This document shows, in pieces, positions 30,686 to 39,956 of a DNA stretch of 64,000 nt. Source of the DNA: Rhodococcus sp. H36-A4. GTDB lineage: Bacteria; Actinomycetota; Actinomycetes; Mycobacteriales; Mycobacteriaceae. The notes under the pieces are model-generated. The model was not told where the DNA came from. It searched no databases and saw only the letters and a list, made by a program, of their open reading frames with translations. The translations under genes and the position numbers were made by a program. Numbering within the stretch: position 1 is the stretch's first letter; every line of letters starts with the position of its first letter. The stretch is taken from NCBI RefSeq assembly GCF_027158005.1, contig NZ_JAPVLQ010000004.1:218713-282712 (forward strand), in the 5' to 3' direction.

Positions 30686-32269
30686 TCAGCACACCAGATC
30701 GTTACCTGCCGGAACCAGATCGACGAGATAATCGACCAACGGATCGTCGACGCATTCCTCGCCGGAGAAGGCGACCGTATGTTGGGTCCCTTCGTAGGTG
30801 ACCAGGTCCGCGTCGAGCTGGCGGGCAAGGTCGACGCCTGCCTGGTACGGCGTGGCCGGGTCGAAAGTCGTGGACACGACCACTAGCTTCGGTAGCCCCG
30901 GCGCCGAGATCGTGTGCGGACTTCCGGTATTCGGTACGGGCCAGAATGCGCACAGGTCGAGAGGCGCGATTCCGGTCCCGCGGCCGTCGTCGAGGAACGG
31001 GGCGGCCTCTCGATAACGTGTGTCTGCCTCGTCGGCCTCGGCTCGGTCGATGACCGGTGGATCATCGACGCACCGAATTGCATTGAACGCGTCGTCGAGA
31101 TTCGCGTACGACCCGTCCTCGAGTCGTCCGCTGTACGTGTCGGCCAATCGCAGGAGCGTATCGCCGCGACCGTCCCGCAGTTCGCTCAGACCCGCTCGAA
31201 GAAGCCGCCACAGAGTTTCGGAGTAAAGCGCCTGCTGGGTCCCCGTCAGCGCGTCGTCGTAGCTCAGTCCACGCGGGTCCGTCGTCTCGGCTGGACGCTC
31301 GATGAGTGGGTCGACGAGGGCACGGAACTGTCGGTTCGCGTCGGCGACGTCGGTGCCGAGCGGACAGGACGTCGATCGTGCGCAATCCGCAGCGAAGCCG
31401 TCGAATGCGCCCTGGAACGCTGCTCCCTGCTCGACGGCCTCGTCGACGGGACTTTGCTCTGGATCGAGTGCGCCGTCGAGCACCATTGCTCGCACGTTCC
31501 CGAGGAACGCCTCGGCGTACGCGGTGCCGATTCGAGTGCCGTACGAGTAGCCGACGTAGGTGAGCTTCGCGTCCCCCAGTACCGACCTGATCACGTCCAT
31601 GTCTTGGACTACCTCGCGTGTTCCCACGTGTTCGAGAAGGTCCTTGCCGCTCCGCTCTGCGCATGTGGAGGCGTAGTCCTGATGCTCCGCTTCCGATTTC
31701 GCGATACCTTCCGGCGAGACGTCGACATCCGGCTCGCGTCGCTCCTCTTCGATCTCTTGCGAAGTCAAACACCGAACGGCCGGAGTCGATGCACCGATTC
31801 CGCGCGGATCGAAACCGATTCGATCGAAGCGTTCGGATAAACCGGAACCGTCCGCCTGCGTGGCCATGTACAGCCCTGACGCCCCTGGACCACCTGGGTT
31901 GAACAAGATCGAGCCGATCTTGTCCCCGTTCGCCTGCGTCCGCGAAATGGCGATCTGGGCCCTTTCTCCCTTCGGTTCCTCGTAGTCCAGTGGCACCGTG
32001 ACCTTCGCGCACTCCATATCGCTACGGAAATTCGTTCCGTCGGTGTCGTAGGAATCGCAGGGCCCCCACTCGAGCGACTGGGTGTAGAACTCGGCGAGGC
32101 CGGCGGGGACGATTCCGGCCCCGGGCCCGAAAGATTCGACGGACGGCGAAAGCCCCTCTGCTTCCGGGGTGCCCTCGGTTGTCGAGCTCTGCGCGCACCC
32201 CGCCGCGGCCATCAACCCCACCGCGCCCATGGCTGCCATCCGAACCAGCGGAGTGCGACTCGTTCTCAT
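30686..32269 (-). CDS. Exported alpha/beta-hydrolase lipoprotein (Rv2224c/CaeA-like)
   Basis: This is a secreted serine hydrolase of the TAP/SCO7095 family, like M. tuberculosis Rv2224c (carboxylesterase/protease, also called CaeA or Hip1). The signal peptide ends in a lipobox (LMAAAGC), so it is a lipoprotein. The alpha/beta-hydrolase core shows LFNPGGPGASGLYMA for the oxyanion region, DPRGIGAST, and the nucleophile elbow VGYSYGTRIG. A TAP-like C-terminal domain follows (VVSTTFDPATPYQAGVDLAR, with the catalytic His in EGTQHTV). I chose ATG 32269, giving about 527 residues. Many Cys residues in the mature part suggest disulfides. It is divergent from panB. Confidence 0.88.
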   Translation of the reverse strand: MRTSRTPLVRMAAMGAVGLMAAAGCAQSSTTEGTPEAEGLSPSVESFGPGAGIVPAGLAEFYTQSLEWGPCDSYDTDGTNFRSDMECAKVTVPLDYEEPKGERAQIAISRTQANGDKIGSILFNPGGPGASGLYMATQADGSGLSERFDRIGFDPRGIGASTPAVRCLTSQEIEEERREPDVDVSPEGIAKSEAEHQDYASTCAERSGKDLLEHVGTREVVQDMDVIRSVLGDAKLTYVGYSYGTRIGTAYAEAFLGNVRAMVLDGALDPEQSPVDEAVEQGAAFQGAFDGFAADCARSTSCPLGTDVADANRQFRALVDPLIERPAETTDPRGLSYDDALTGTQQALYSETLWRLLRAGLSELRDGRGDTLLRLADTYSGRLEDGSYANLDDAFNAIRCVDDPPVIDRAEADEADTRYREAAPFLDDGRGTGIAPLDLCAFWPVPNTGSPHTISAPGLPKLVVVSTTFDPATPYQAGVDLARQLDADLVTYEGTQHTVAFSGEECVDDPLVDYLVDLVPAGNDLVC

Positions 32270-32486
32270 TCCCACGATGGTGCCAGAACTTCGTATGCGC
32301 ACTGCTCACGCAGGACAGCAGCGAAGCCGAACCTCCCGTGAATGGCTCGTGCCCGGAACAGACGGTGTGACCGATTGCACTACCGAGTGCTCTTCGGTCG
32401 AGTAGACACGGGTGGCAGACTGAAGGCGTCATCAACCCCATCCCGGGGACCCGAAATCGGGCCTCGAGGAACCGAAAGGGACAAAG

Positions 32487-33332
32487 ATGTCCGACAACAC
32501 GATTTACGGTGGATCCGACGCATCCGTATCCGGATTGACTCGCAAGACCCGTACCCACCATCTTCTGCAGATGAAGGCCGAGGGTGAGCGCTGGGCAATG
32601 CTCACCGCTTACGACTACTCCAGCGCTCGCATCTTCGAGGAGGCCGGCATTCCGGTTCTGCTCGTCGGAGATTCCGCAGCCAACGTCGTCTACGGCTACG
32701 ACACCACAGTTCCGATCACCATCGACGAACTCCTCCCCCTCGTCCGCGGAGTCGTGCGTGGAGCCCCCAATGCACTCGTCGTCGCAGACCTCCCCTTCGG
32801 CAGCTACGAGTCCTCCGCGCAACAGGCGCTGGCCACAGCCACCAGATTCATGAAGGAAGGGCTCGCCAACGCCGTCAAGCTCGAAGGCGGAGAGCGCGTC
32901 GCAGATCAGATCGCCGCCATCACTGCAGCGGGTATCCCGGTCATGGCTCACATCGGATTTACCCCGCAAAGTGTGAACGGCCTCGGCGGATTCCGGGTGC
33001 AGGGCCGCGGCGATGCTTCAGACAAACTGGTCTCCGACGCCATCGCCGTCCAAGAGGCAGGTGCGTTCTCCGTCGTCATGGAGATGGTTCCGGCCGACAT
33101 CGCGGGCCAGGTATCCCGCAAGCTGACCATTCCCACCGTCGGAATCGGTGCGGGCAACGAGTGTGATGCACAGGTACTCGTGTGGCAGGACATGGCCGGT
33201 TACACCAATGGAAAGACGGCGAAGTTCGTCAAGAAATTCGGCCATGTCGGAGACGAACTCCGATCTGCGGCCGCGTCGTATCTGTCCGAGGTGCGTTCCG
33301 GTGTCTTCCCGGGACCCGAACACAGCTACTGA
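32487..33332 (+). CDS. panB: Ketopantoate hydroxymethyltransferase (PanB)
   Basis: PanB adds a hydroxymethyl group from methylene-tetrahydrofolate to alpha-ketoisovalerate, the first committed step of pantothenate and so CoA synthesis. The 281-residue protein has [35 protein letters not shown] with the metal-binding Asp, [30 protein letters not shown] and [18 protein letters not shown]. The start at ATG 32487 has GGGA five to nine bases upstream. No other pan gene is adjacent. Confidence 0.96.
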   Translation: MSDNTIYGGSDASVSGLTRKTRTHHLLQMKAEGERWAMLTAYDYSSARIFEEAGIPVLLVGDSAANVVYGYDTTVPITIDELLPLVRGVVRGAPNALVVADLPFGSYESSAQQALATATRFMKEGLANAVKLEGGERVADQIAAITAAGIPVMAHIGFTPQSVNGLGGFRVQGRGDASDKLVSDAIAVQEAGAFSVVMEMVPADIAGQVSRKLTIPTVGIGAGNECDAQVLVWQDMAGYTNGKTAKFVKKFGHVGDELRSAAASYLSEVRSGVFPGPEHSY

Positions 33333-33389
33333 GTTCTTCGGTGGCGTGAGCTGATTGCTGGAGCCGATCGAGATGGCACACTCGTTGCC

Positions 33390-33848
33390 ATGAACTCAGC
33401 TACCCAGGCCCAGTCCAGGTTTCGTCGAGTAACCCGAGTCGTCGTTTCTGTTGCGGGCGCGGTAGCAGTGTTCGCTGCTACCGGCGCTTGCGGTACGGAT
33501 TCGACGACCACCGGTTCGTCGTCGACCCTGACCGCAACGGACACACCTACGAGCGCCACCTCCCCCTCTGGTGCAGCCGGAATAACCGAGCAGCAGAGCC
33601 GGCAACTGTGCAGTGATCTGGATGCACAGCTGCAGGAATGGAGAATTCAAGGCCCGACGATCGGCCGTGGAGGTCTCAATATCGTCGTCCAGACCTGGGC
33701 GGCGCAGAGCGGCACCATCAACCTTCAGGTTGTGCAGAACCGCTCGATCGTCGACGAGGTGACCATCGCCAACTGCCCGGATACCCGTGCAGAAGCCATG
33801 CGGTCGCTCGAGATTCCTGATCTCGCATCCGGTCTCGTCGGGTTCTGA
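33390..33848 (+). CDS. Small putative lipoprotein of unknown function
   Basis: A 152-residue exported protein I cannot name. Residues 1-34 form a signal peptide (basic start, then VVVSVAGAVAVFAATGACG) with Cys34 as a possible lipidation site; ATGAC is a poor lipobox, so lipidation is uncertain. A Ser/Thr-rich linker of about 30 residues follows. The folded part has two further Cys residues (RQLCSDLDAQLQEW and IANCPDTRAEAM) that could form a disulfide. The iminopeptidase gene starts 3 bases after it, so they are probably co-transcribed. Confidence 0.75.
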   Translation: MNSATQAQSRFRRVTRVVVSVAGAVAVFAATGACGTDSTTTGSSSTLTATDTPTSATSPSGAAGITEQQSRQLCSDLDAQLQEWRIQGPTIGRGGLNIVVQTWAAQSGTINLQVVQNRSIVDEVTIANCPDTRAEAMRSLEIPDLASGLVGF

Positions 33849-33851
33849 CGC

Positions 33852-34835
33852 GTGACGTCGACATCACTGCGAGAGCTGTATCCGCCGATCGAGCCGTTCG
33901 ACGGCGGTCTCCTCGACGTAGGCGACGCCCAGCACATCTACTGGGAGGTCAGCGGTAACCCAGCGGGCAAGCCGGTTGTGTTCGTTCATGGTGGGCCGGG
34001 CGGTGGAACCGGCCCGACGCAGCGCCGTTACTTCGACCCCGCGGTGTATCGCATCGTCCTGTTCGATCAGCGGGGCTGCGGACGTTCCACGCCGCATATC
34101 GCCGACGGCGGAGATCTGGCGGTGAACACGACCGATCGGCTCGTCGCCGACATGGAAAAGCTGCGAACGCATCTCGCCATCGATCGGTGGCTCGTGTTCG
34201 GTGGTTCCTGGGGTTCGACTCTCTCGCTCGTATACGCACAAACTCATACCGAACGCGTCAGCGGTTTGATCCTCCGAGGAATCTTTCTTCTTCGACGCAG
34301 TGAGATCGACTGGTACTACAACGGCGGTGCGGGCCATATCTTTCCGGAGCAGTGGGACAAGTTCCTCGCACCGATCCCGAAGAACGAACGCGACGGGGAC
34401 CTGGTCGAGGCGTACCACCGCCTGCTGACTTCCGAGGATCGTGACATCGCGACCTCGGCCGCGGTTGCTTGGTCGGCGTGGGAAGCCTCCACCAGCTACC
34501 TCGTTCCTCGGCCGGATCAGATTGCGCAGAACGAGGATCCACGATTCGCGCTCGCATTTGCGGGAATCGAAAATCACTACTTCCGCAATGCGGGGTTCCT
34601 TCGAGACAACCAAGTGCTCGCCGACGCGCACAAGTTGGAGGGCATCGACGGAATCATCGTCCAAGGACGGTACGACGTCGTGTGCCCCGCGACAAGCGCA
34701 TGGGAACTCCACAAGGCCTGGCCCGGTGCCGAACTCGTGATAGTCGACGACGCCGGTCACTCGGCCGCCGAGCCTGGCATAGTCCACCATCTGATCGAGG
34801 CCACCGATCAGTTCGCGTCACTACCCGATTCGTAG
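33852..34835 (+). CDS. pip: Proline iminopeptidase (alpha/beta hydrolase, S33)
   Basis: This S33 peptidase removes N-terminal proline from peptides. The 327-residue protein has the oxyanion motif HGGPGGGTGPTQRRYFDP, then FDQRGCGRSTPH and NTTDRLVADMEKLR. The nucleophile elbow is FGGSWGSTLS; the Asp lies near VQGRYDVVCP and the His near DDAGHSAAEP. It starts at GTG 33852, 3 bases after the lipoprotein gene, with no clear ribosome-binding site. Its last 28 bases overlap the convergent ribonuclease gene tail to tail. Confidence 0.92.
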   Translation: MTSTSLRELYPPIEPFDGGLLDVGDAQHIYWEVSGNPAGKPVVFVHGGPGGGTGPTQRRYFDPAVYRIVLFDQRGCGRSTPHIADGGDLAVNTTDRLVADMEKLRTHLAIDRWLVFGGSWGSTLSLVYAQTHTERVSGLILRGIFLLRRSEIDWYYNGGAGHIFPEQWDKFLAPIPKNERDGDLVEAYHRLLTSEDRDIATSAAVAWSAWEASTSYLVPRPDQIAQNEDPRFALAFAGIENHYFRNAGFLRDNQVLADAHKLEGIDGIIVQGRYDVVCPATSAWELHKAWPGAELVIVDDAGHSAAEPGIVHHLIEATDQFASLPDS

Positions 34836-36229
34836 GCGAAGCCGATTCGACGGGAGTCGGTGTCGGCGACGGTGAGCCGCACCGTCACCTTCTCCCCTTC
34901 GGGTGGATTGCCTGCGCATTTGCTGATGACGATCGGGTCGTTGACGAAGACTTCGGCCTCGCGCTTGTCCTCGGCCCCGCGAAGCACCAACGCGCCGAAC
35001 CGTTCACCGACGCGGCCTGTGAGAATTGCCGATTCGGCGAGGTCGATGCACGCCCGATCCACCTTGGAAGCAACGGAATCGGACGTCCGCATGGTCGCCG
35101 GAAGGTCAGGCAGGGCGCTTGCGGCCCACTCCGGTACATCCGTCCCCGCAACGACCGCCAAACACACCTCGGTGGCGAACCGGTCCGACAGTCGACGAAG
35201 CGGCGCCGTCACATGGGCGTACGGAGCTGCGATACCGGAGTGCTCGCTGAGTTTCGGCGCCGCGCCGTCGAACGCCGCGTAGTCGGCGCCGCGCAATAGG
35301 CCGGTCGCCTGGGTCATCATTGCCAACGTTTCGGGCGCATCGGCTGGGAGAGCAGAGAGTACTGCGCCGGCCGATACACCGTCCGGCCAATCGATTCCGA
35401 GCATCGAGGCGGTGTTGCGCAATGTTGCCAACGCCGTGTCGGTCGCCCGCGGAAGTGTGCGCAGTAAACCGACGTCGGCGGCGAGCATGATCTGCGCGGC
35501 ACACATTCCGGTCAACAGTGACACTTCGGCATTCCAGCCGTCGACAGAAGTTCTGGCCTGAAGCTCGATACGCCACGAATCGCCGTCGGGAACCACTTCC
35601 TGTTCGGGCAGCGTGATGTCCACCGCACCCCGCCGAATCGACGATTCCGCTCGCAGCCGCCCGAACTCGTCCAGACATGCAATCGACGGATGCGGACTCG
35701 CGGCATCGAAGTCGGCCTGCACTCCGGCGTAGTCGAGTCTCGCAATCGACCGTACCGACGCTCTGGTCACCGTCCACGACGTCGGCTCGCCGGATTTGTC
35801 CAGCTCGATCCTCCACAGCGCCACCGGCCGAGTCTCGTTCGGCAACAAGCTCGCCGAACCCTCCGACAGGACCCGCGGATGAAGTGGAACCGAGCCGTCC
35901 GGGAGATAGAACGTCTGTCCGCGTTCACGCGTCTCCGCATCCAAGGCGCCGCCGGGAACGACAAGCGCTCCGACATCGGCTATCGCATAGTGGATGACGA
36001 AACCGGTCGGCGACTTCTCGATGTGTACGGCCTGATCGAGATCCATCGACCCGGGCGGGTCGATGGTCACCAGCGGGATGTCGGTGCGATCGACGCGATC
36101 TCCGATATGACGGTCCGTAGCCGACCGAGCCTCCGCGAAAACGACCTCGGAAAACTCGTCGCGGAGGCGAAACTCGGATCTGATCGCGCGAAAATCGAAA
36201 GCTGGTGCGGTCAGCCGGGTCAGAAACAC
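34808..36229 (-). CDS. RNB-domain ribonuclease (RNase II/R family)
   Basis: This is a 3'-5' exoribonuclease-type protein with a central RNB catalytic domain. The Asp cluster lies in TIDPPGSMDLDQAVHI near residues 55-70, followed by YAIADVGALVVPGGALD, QTFYLPDGSVPLHPRVLSEG and SLLPNETRPV. Near residues 325-345, HSGIAAPYAHVTAPLRRLSD is the conserved substrate-exit block. At 473 residues it lacks the N-terminal cold-shock domains of RNase II/R and has at most a short S1-like C-terminus, as in the compact actinobacterial versions. A small gene lies 3 bases upstream on the same strand. Its 3' end overlaps pip by 28 bases. Confidence 0.9.
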   Translation of the reverse strand: MFLTRLTAPAFDFRAIRSEFRLRDEFSEVVFAEARSATDRHIGDRVDRTDIPLVTIDPPGSMDLDQAVHIEKSPTGFVIHYAIADVGALVVPGGALDAETRERGQTFYLPDGSVPLHPRVLSEGSASLLPNETRPVALWRIELDKSGEPTSWTVTRASVRSIARLDYAGVQADFDAASPHPSIACLDEFGRLRAESSIRRGAVDITLPEQEVVPDGDSWRIELQARTSVDGWNAEVSLLTGMCAAQIMLAADVGLLRTLPRATDTALATLRNTASMLGIDWPDGVSAGAVLSALPADAPETLAMMTQATGLLRGADYAAFDGAAPKLSEHSGIAAPYAHVTAPLRRLSDRFATEVCLAVVAGTDVPEWAASALPDLPATMRTSDSVASKVDRACIDLAESAILTGRVGERFGALVLRGAEDKREAEVFVNDPIVISKCAGNPPEGEKVTVRLTVADTDSRRIGFAYESGSDAN

Positions 36230-36232
36230 CGG

Positions 36233-36418
36233 CTAGTTCTTCCAGTCGTCGTCGGCCTTGTCCGCAGCCTTGTTGCGCTCGGCGGCGATCGTCAACGCGC
36301 GCTCGGCGGTCTGGCGGTCCGGGTAGGGCCCCATCCGGTCCAGTGCGCCGGACTCCTTGCCCTGAGCCACGGTCTTGGTGCGGATGTCGTAGAACCACGC
36401 GTCATCGTCATTACTCAT
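36233..36418 (-). CDS. Small SPOR-like conserved protein
   Basis: A 61-residue acidic/basic protein starting MSNDDDAWFYDIRTKTVAQG. WFYD-R-K-V-G-SG-MGPYPDRQTAERAL is the pattern seen in small actinobacterial proteins often labelled SPOR domain-containing. The GPYPDRQTAERAL segment resembles the SPOR repeat. It is probably cytoplasmic, as it has no signal peptide. It lies 3 bases ahead of the RNB ribonuclease gene and is likely co-transcribed. The function is unknown; a second ATG lies two codons upstream. Confidence 0.75.
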   Translation of the reverse strand: MSNDDDAWFYDIRTKTVAQGKESGALDRMGPYPDRQTAERALTIAAERNKAADKADDDWKN

Positions 36419-36476
36419 GTTCACAGTCTGCCCGAAGAAGCCGACTTAGCCTAAGACCCCGGCCCCTCGCTATCAG

Positions 36477-36533
36477 GGTCATTCCGCAGGCTTCACTCCC
36501 AAATGCAGGGGTCATTCCGCAGGCTCCACTCCC
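36477..36533. repeat. Two copies of a 33-bp-period repeat beside rnpB
   Basis: Two 24-base units (36477-36500 and 36510-36533) differ at one position and start 33 bases apart. On the minus strand they carry the core AGCCTGCGGAATGACC. They begin 8 bases beyond the 3' end of rnpB. The same core and the same 33-base period occur three times at the start of mabR (56093-56191), so this is a dispersed repeat family. Confidence 0.85.
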
Positions 36534-36540
36534 GACGAGT

Positions 36541-36999
<459 letters not shown>

Positions 37000-37044
37000 G
37001 AGATGAACTCTACTGGGTCATCGCTCCGAACTACAGTTTCACTC

Positions 37045-37566
37045 ATGAAGCACGTCGTCCTTCTTCGCGGAATCAACGTCGGTGGCATCAACATCAAGAT
37101 GGTCGAACTGCGTGCGGCGCTGACCTCTGCGGGATTCGACGACGTTCGAACAATCCTCGCGACAGGCAACGTCGTGCTCGAAAGCACGCTGCCTGCGCCC
37201 GAAGTGAAGAAGACCGTCGAGAAGGTTCTGTCGGCAACCTTCGGATACGAGGCATGGGTGATCGTTCTGGACGTGTCGTCACTGCAGTCGATCATCGAAA
37301 GCTACCCGTTCGACGTCGAACGGGACGGCTGGCATCCTTACGTCATCTTCGGCAACGATGCCGACCATCTGCGCGAAGTCGTAGGTCTAGCGGACACTCT
37401 CGACCCGGAGCTGGAATCTCTCGCCCCGGGCCACCGCGTCGTGTACTGGGAAGTGGTGCGGGGCCACACCACGGACAGCCGCGTCGGGAAACTTTTGGCC
37501 AAGGCGAAGTACAAGCCGACCACCACTACTCGTAATCTGCGCACGCTCGTCAAGATGCTGGCGTGA
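37045..37566 (+). CDS. DUF1697 family protein
   Basis: This 173-residue cytosolic protein of unknown function shows the DUF1697 start MKHVVLLRGINVGGINIKM. ELRAALTSAGFDDVRTILAT and GNVVLES follow, and the end is TTTRNLRTLVKML. The frame is open to 36913, but that would run into rnpB; ATG 37045 matches the family start. Its stop overlaps the GTG of the following transporter gene (GTGA), so the two are co-transcribed. Confidence 0.9.
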   Translation: MKHVVLLRGINVGGINIKMVELRAALTSAGFDDVRTILATGNVVLESTLPAPEVKKTVEKVLSATFGYEAWVIVLDVSSLQSIIESYPFDVERDGWHPYVIFGNDADHLREVVGLADTLDPELESLAPGHRVVYWEVVRGHTTDSRVGKLLAKAKYKPTTTTRNLRTLVKMLA

Positions 37567-38813
37567 GCGTTGTCGCTGCGGCACTCGTTGCCGCAGTGCT
37601 GATCTTCGCGATCTTCGCACCACGTTCGCTACCGGAGATCACGATCGCAATCCCTGCCGCGGTTCTGACACTCCTGCTGGGACTGGTGACCGTAGCCGAT
37701 GCACGCGAGCAGATTCTCGAACTGCTGCCGACGGTCGTATTCCTGGCATTCATTCTCGTACTGGCTCATCTGGCAGACGCACTCGGATTGTTCGCCTGGG
37801 TCGCATCGGTCATGGCGCGATCCGCGAAGGGCAGCCCACACCGCCTCCTCCTGTCGGTATTCCTCGCTGCCGCAATCACCACCGCAGCATTGAGCCTCGA
37901 CGCGACGGTGGTACTCCTGACACCTGCGGTCATCGGTGCGGCACGGGCACTGCGGATGCCTGCTCGTCCACACAGTTATGCCACTGCGCACCTGTCCAAT
38001 TCGGCGTCGACGCTTCTGCCTGTGTCAAATCTGACGAACTTGCTGGTGTTCTCGGCGACGGGGTTGACGTTCGCACATTTCGCTGCGCTCATGGCGTTGC
38101 CGTGGATTGTGGCGATCGTCATCGAAGCTGCTGTGTTCTGGGTGTTCTTTCGCAAGGACTTGGTGAGCACAGAGGCAGTGGTGAGCACAGAGGCAGTGGA
38201 CCCGACTCCCGACGTGGCTGCGCCGATCGGCACGCTGGTCGTCCTGGGGATCACTCTGGTGGGTTTCGGCGTGTCCGGAGTTTTCGGTATCGAACCGTTC
38301 TGGGTAGCTGCCGCCGGTTCGCTCGTCCTAGCTGTACCGGCATTGCGCGATGGGTTCACCGGTCCCCGGCGAATCCTGCGGGCAGCGGATCTGAAGTTCT
38401 GCGGATTCGTGCTGTTGCTGGGCATCGTCGTCGAAGGCGTCACTTCGGGCCCCATCGGCCGGTGGCTCGGAGATATCCTCCCGACCGAGACCACGTTCCT
38501 CGGCTTGCTCTCGGCGGCCGCTATCGCTGCCGTCGCGGCCAACGTCGTCAACAACCTGCCTGCGACGCTGATGTTGTTGGCAGCGTTCGGCCCGTCGGCG
38601 TCGCCCGCTCTACTTCTCGCCCTGATCATCGGGGTGAACCTCGGACCCAACCTCACCTACGTCGGATCGCTGGCCATCATGTTGTGGCGTCGAGTGGGGG
38701 CCGCCAATCATGAGCCGGCAGACCTGAGGACCTTCACCACACTCGGCCTCGTCACGACTCCGCTGACCATTCTCGGTTCTACGACCGCGCTCTGGTTGGT
38801 GCTACTTGTGTAG
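37563..38813 (+). CDS. ArsB/SLC13-type ion transporter
   Basis: This polytopic membrane protein of 416 residues has about 10-12 helices and belongs to the ArsB/CitM/NhaD ion-transporter superfamily. Supportive motifs are the two re-entrant loop-like segments: SLDATVVLLTPAVIGAARAL followed by SNSASTLLPVSNLTNLLVFS, and NVVNNLPATLMLLAAF with LIIGVNLGPNLTYVGSLAIM. The substrate (arsenite, dicarboxylate, Na+/H+) cannot be read; no arsR or arsC neighbour is present. It starts at GTG 37563 overlapping the DUF1697 stop. A cytoplasmic loop carries an 18-bp tandem duplication, and the 3' end overlaps the convergent RNase H gene by 12 bases. Confidence 0.85.
   Translation: MSVVAAALVAAVLIFAIFAPRSLPEITIAIPAAVLTLLLGLVTVADAREQILELLPTVVFLAFILVLAHLADALGLFAWVASVMARSAKGSPHRLLLSVFLAAAITTAALSLDATVVLLTPAVIGAARALRMPARPHSYATAHLSNSASTLLPVSNLTNLLVFSATGLTFAHFAALMALPWIVAIVIEAAVFWVFFRKDLVSTEAVVSTEAVDPTPDVAAPIGTLVVLGITLVGFGVSGVFGIEPFWVAAAGSLVLAVPALRDGFTGPRRILRAADLKFCGFVLLLGIVVEGVTSGPIGRWLGDILPTETTFLGLLSAAAIAAVAANVVNNLPATLMLLAAFGPSASPALLLALIIGVNLGPNLTYVGSLAIMLWRRVGAANHEPADLRTFTTLGLVTTPLTILGSTTALWLVLLV
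38163..38198 (+). repeat. 18-bp tandem duplication in the ion-transporter gene
   Basis: Two exact 18-base copies (38163-38180 and 38181-38198) encode Val-Ser-Thr-Glu-Ala-Val twice in a hydrophilic loop. The duplication keeps the frame and is probably neutral. Confidence 0.9.
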
Positions 38814-39956
38814 GTAGGACGTCTCGTTCACCAGGCGAACCGAGGCCCCACCGTCCGGGTAGAACTCCGCGATGCTCAGGGAAGCCAGATCGAGGTGCAG
38901 CCGGTAGAGGATCGACGGACCGACATCGAGCGCCAGCTGCAGCAACAACTTGATCGGTGTCACGTGTGTGACCACAACTACGGTGGATCCCGCATGCGCG
39001 AAAATCAGTTTCTCCCGTGCCGACTGGACCCTGTCGCGAACGACGTCGAAGCTCTCTCCGTTCGGCGGTGCTACCGATGTATCTCCGAGCCATTTCCGGT
39101 GCACATCCGGATGATTCTCGGCTGCCTCCTTGAAGGTCAGGCCCTCCCAAGCGCCGAAATCCGTCTCCGTCAGCTCATCCAGAGTCGAGACGGGAAGCCC
39201 TATCTTGGCGGCGAGGGCGCCGGCCGTCTGCTGTGCTCTGGCCAGCGGCGAGGCGACGATCGCGGCAATGTCGTCACGCTGCGCAAGATGCGCCGCAGCG
39301 GCTGATGCCTGCTGCGCACCCAGTTCGGTGAGAACTGGGTTTCCTCGCCCGGAGTACCTGCGTTCGACGGACAAAGGTGTCTGACCATGACGCAGCAGCA
39401 GCAAACGTGTCGGTGCACCGACGGCACCGGTCCATCCCGGTCCACCCGACTTGTCGGCAATCGGAGCAGCCGACTTCTCGGCCACCGGCGCTGTCGGCCT
39501 GTCGGCCACATGCACGGTAGGCTCGCGTTTTTTACCCGCGGCCGCGTCCATCACCTCGTTCGCGAGTCGATCCGCATGGGAGTTCTCGGCCCGTGGAATC
39601 CATTGGTACGACACTCGATCGAAGCCGCGGACAAGAGCGGCCGCCTCGCGATTGAGCGGAATCATATCCGGATGCTTGACCTTCCACCGACCCGCCATTT
39701 GTTCGACGACCAGCTTCGAGTCCATCCGTACGTCGACCTCACGGGCTCCGACGTCAGCGGCCGCAGTCAGACCGGCGATGAGGCCGCGATACTCGGCCAC
39801 ATTGTTGGTCGCGACGCCGAGCGCAAGGCGACGTTCAGCCAGAACCTCGGAGCGATCCGAGGACAACACGACCGCGCCATATCCAGCTGGTCCTGGATTT
39901 CCCCGAGAGCCGCCGTCAGCTTCTACGATCACACGGGTGTGGGCTGCGGAACTCAA
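38802..39956 (-). CDS. Bifunctional RNase HI / acid (alpha-ribazole) phosphatase
   Basis: This is a two-domain enzyme like Rv2228c. Residues ~8-135 are an RNase HI domain with DGGSRGNPGPAGYGAVVL, NNVAEYRGLIAGL and MDSKLVVEQMAGRWKVKH, supplying the Asp/Glu metal ligands. A linker has three 8-residue repeats. Residues ~180-384 are a histidine phosphatase (CobC-like) domain with LLRHGQTPLSVERRYSGRGN and VVTHVTPIKLLL. In M. tuberculosis both activities have been reported. I set the start at TTG 39956: it overlaps the upstream stop in a TTGA and has GGAG 8 bases before it. An ATG at 40004 is an alternative. The phosphatase half may serve the B12 genes nearby. Confidence 0.9.
   Translation of the reverse strand: MSSAAHTRVIVEADGGSRGNPGPAGYGAVVLSSDRSEVLAERRLALGVATNNVAEYRGLIAGLTAAADVGAREVDVRMDSKLVVEQMAGRWKVKHPDMIPLNREAAALVRGFDRVSYQWIPRAENSHADRLANEVMDAAAGKKREPTVHVADRPTAPVAEKSAAPIADKSGGPGWTGAVGAPTRLLLLRHGQTPLSVERRYSGRGNPVLTELGAQQASAAAAHLAQRDDIAAIVASPLARAQQTAGALAAKIGLPVSTLDELTETDFGAWEGLTFKEAAENHPDVHRKWLGDTSVAPPNGESFDVVRDRVQSAREKLIFAHAGSTVVVVTHVTPIKLLLQLALDVGPSILYRLHLDLASLSIAEFYPDGGASVRLVNETSYLHK
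39438..39509 (-). repeat. Three 24-bp repeats in the RNase H/phosphatase linker
   Basis: Three contiguous 24-base units encode VADRPTAP, VAEKSAAP and IADKSGGP between the two catalytic domains. They differ by several substitutions, so this is an older duplication forming a flexible Ala/Pro linker. Confidence 0.85.
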
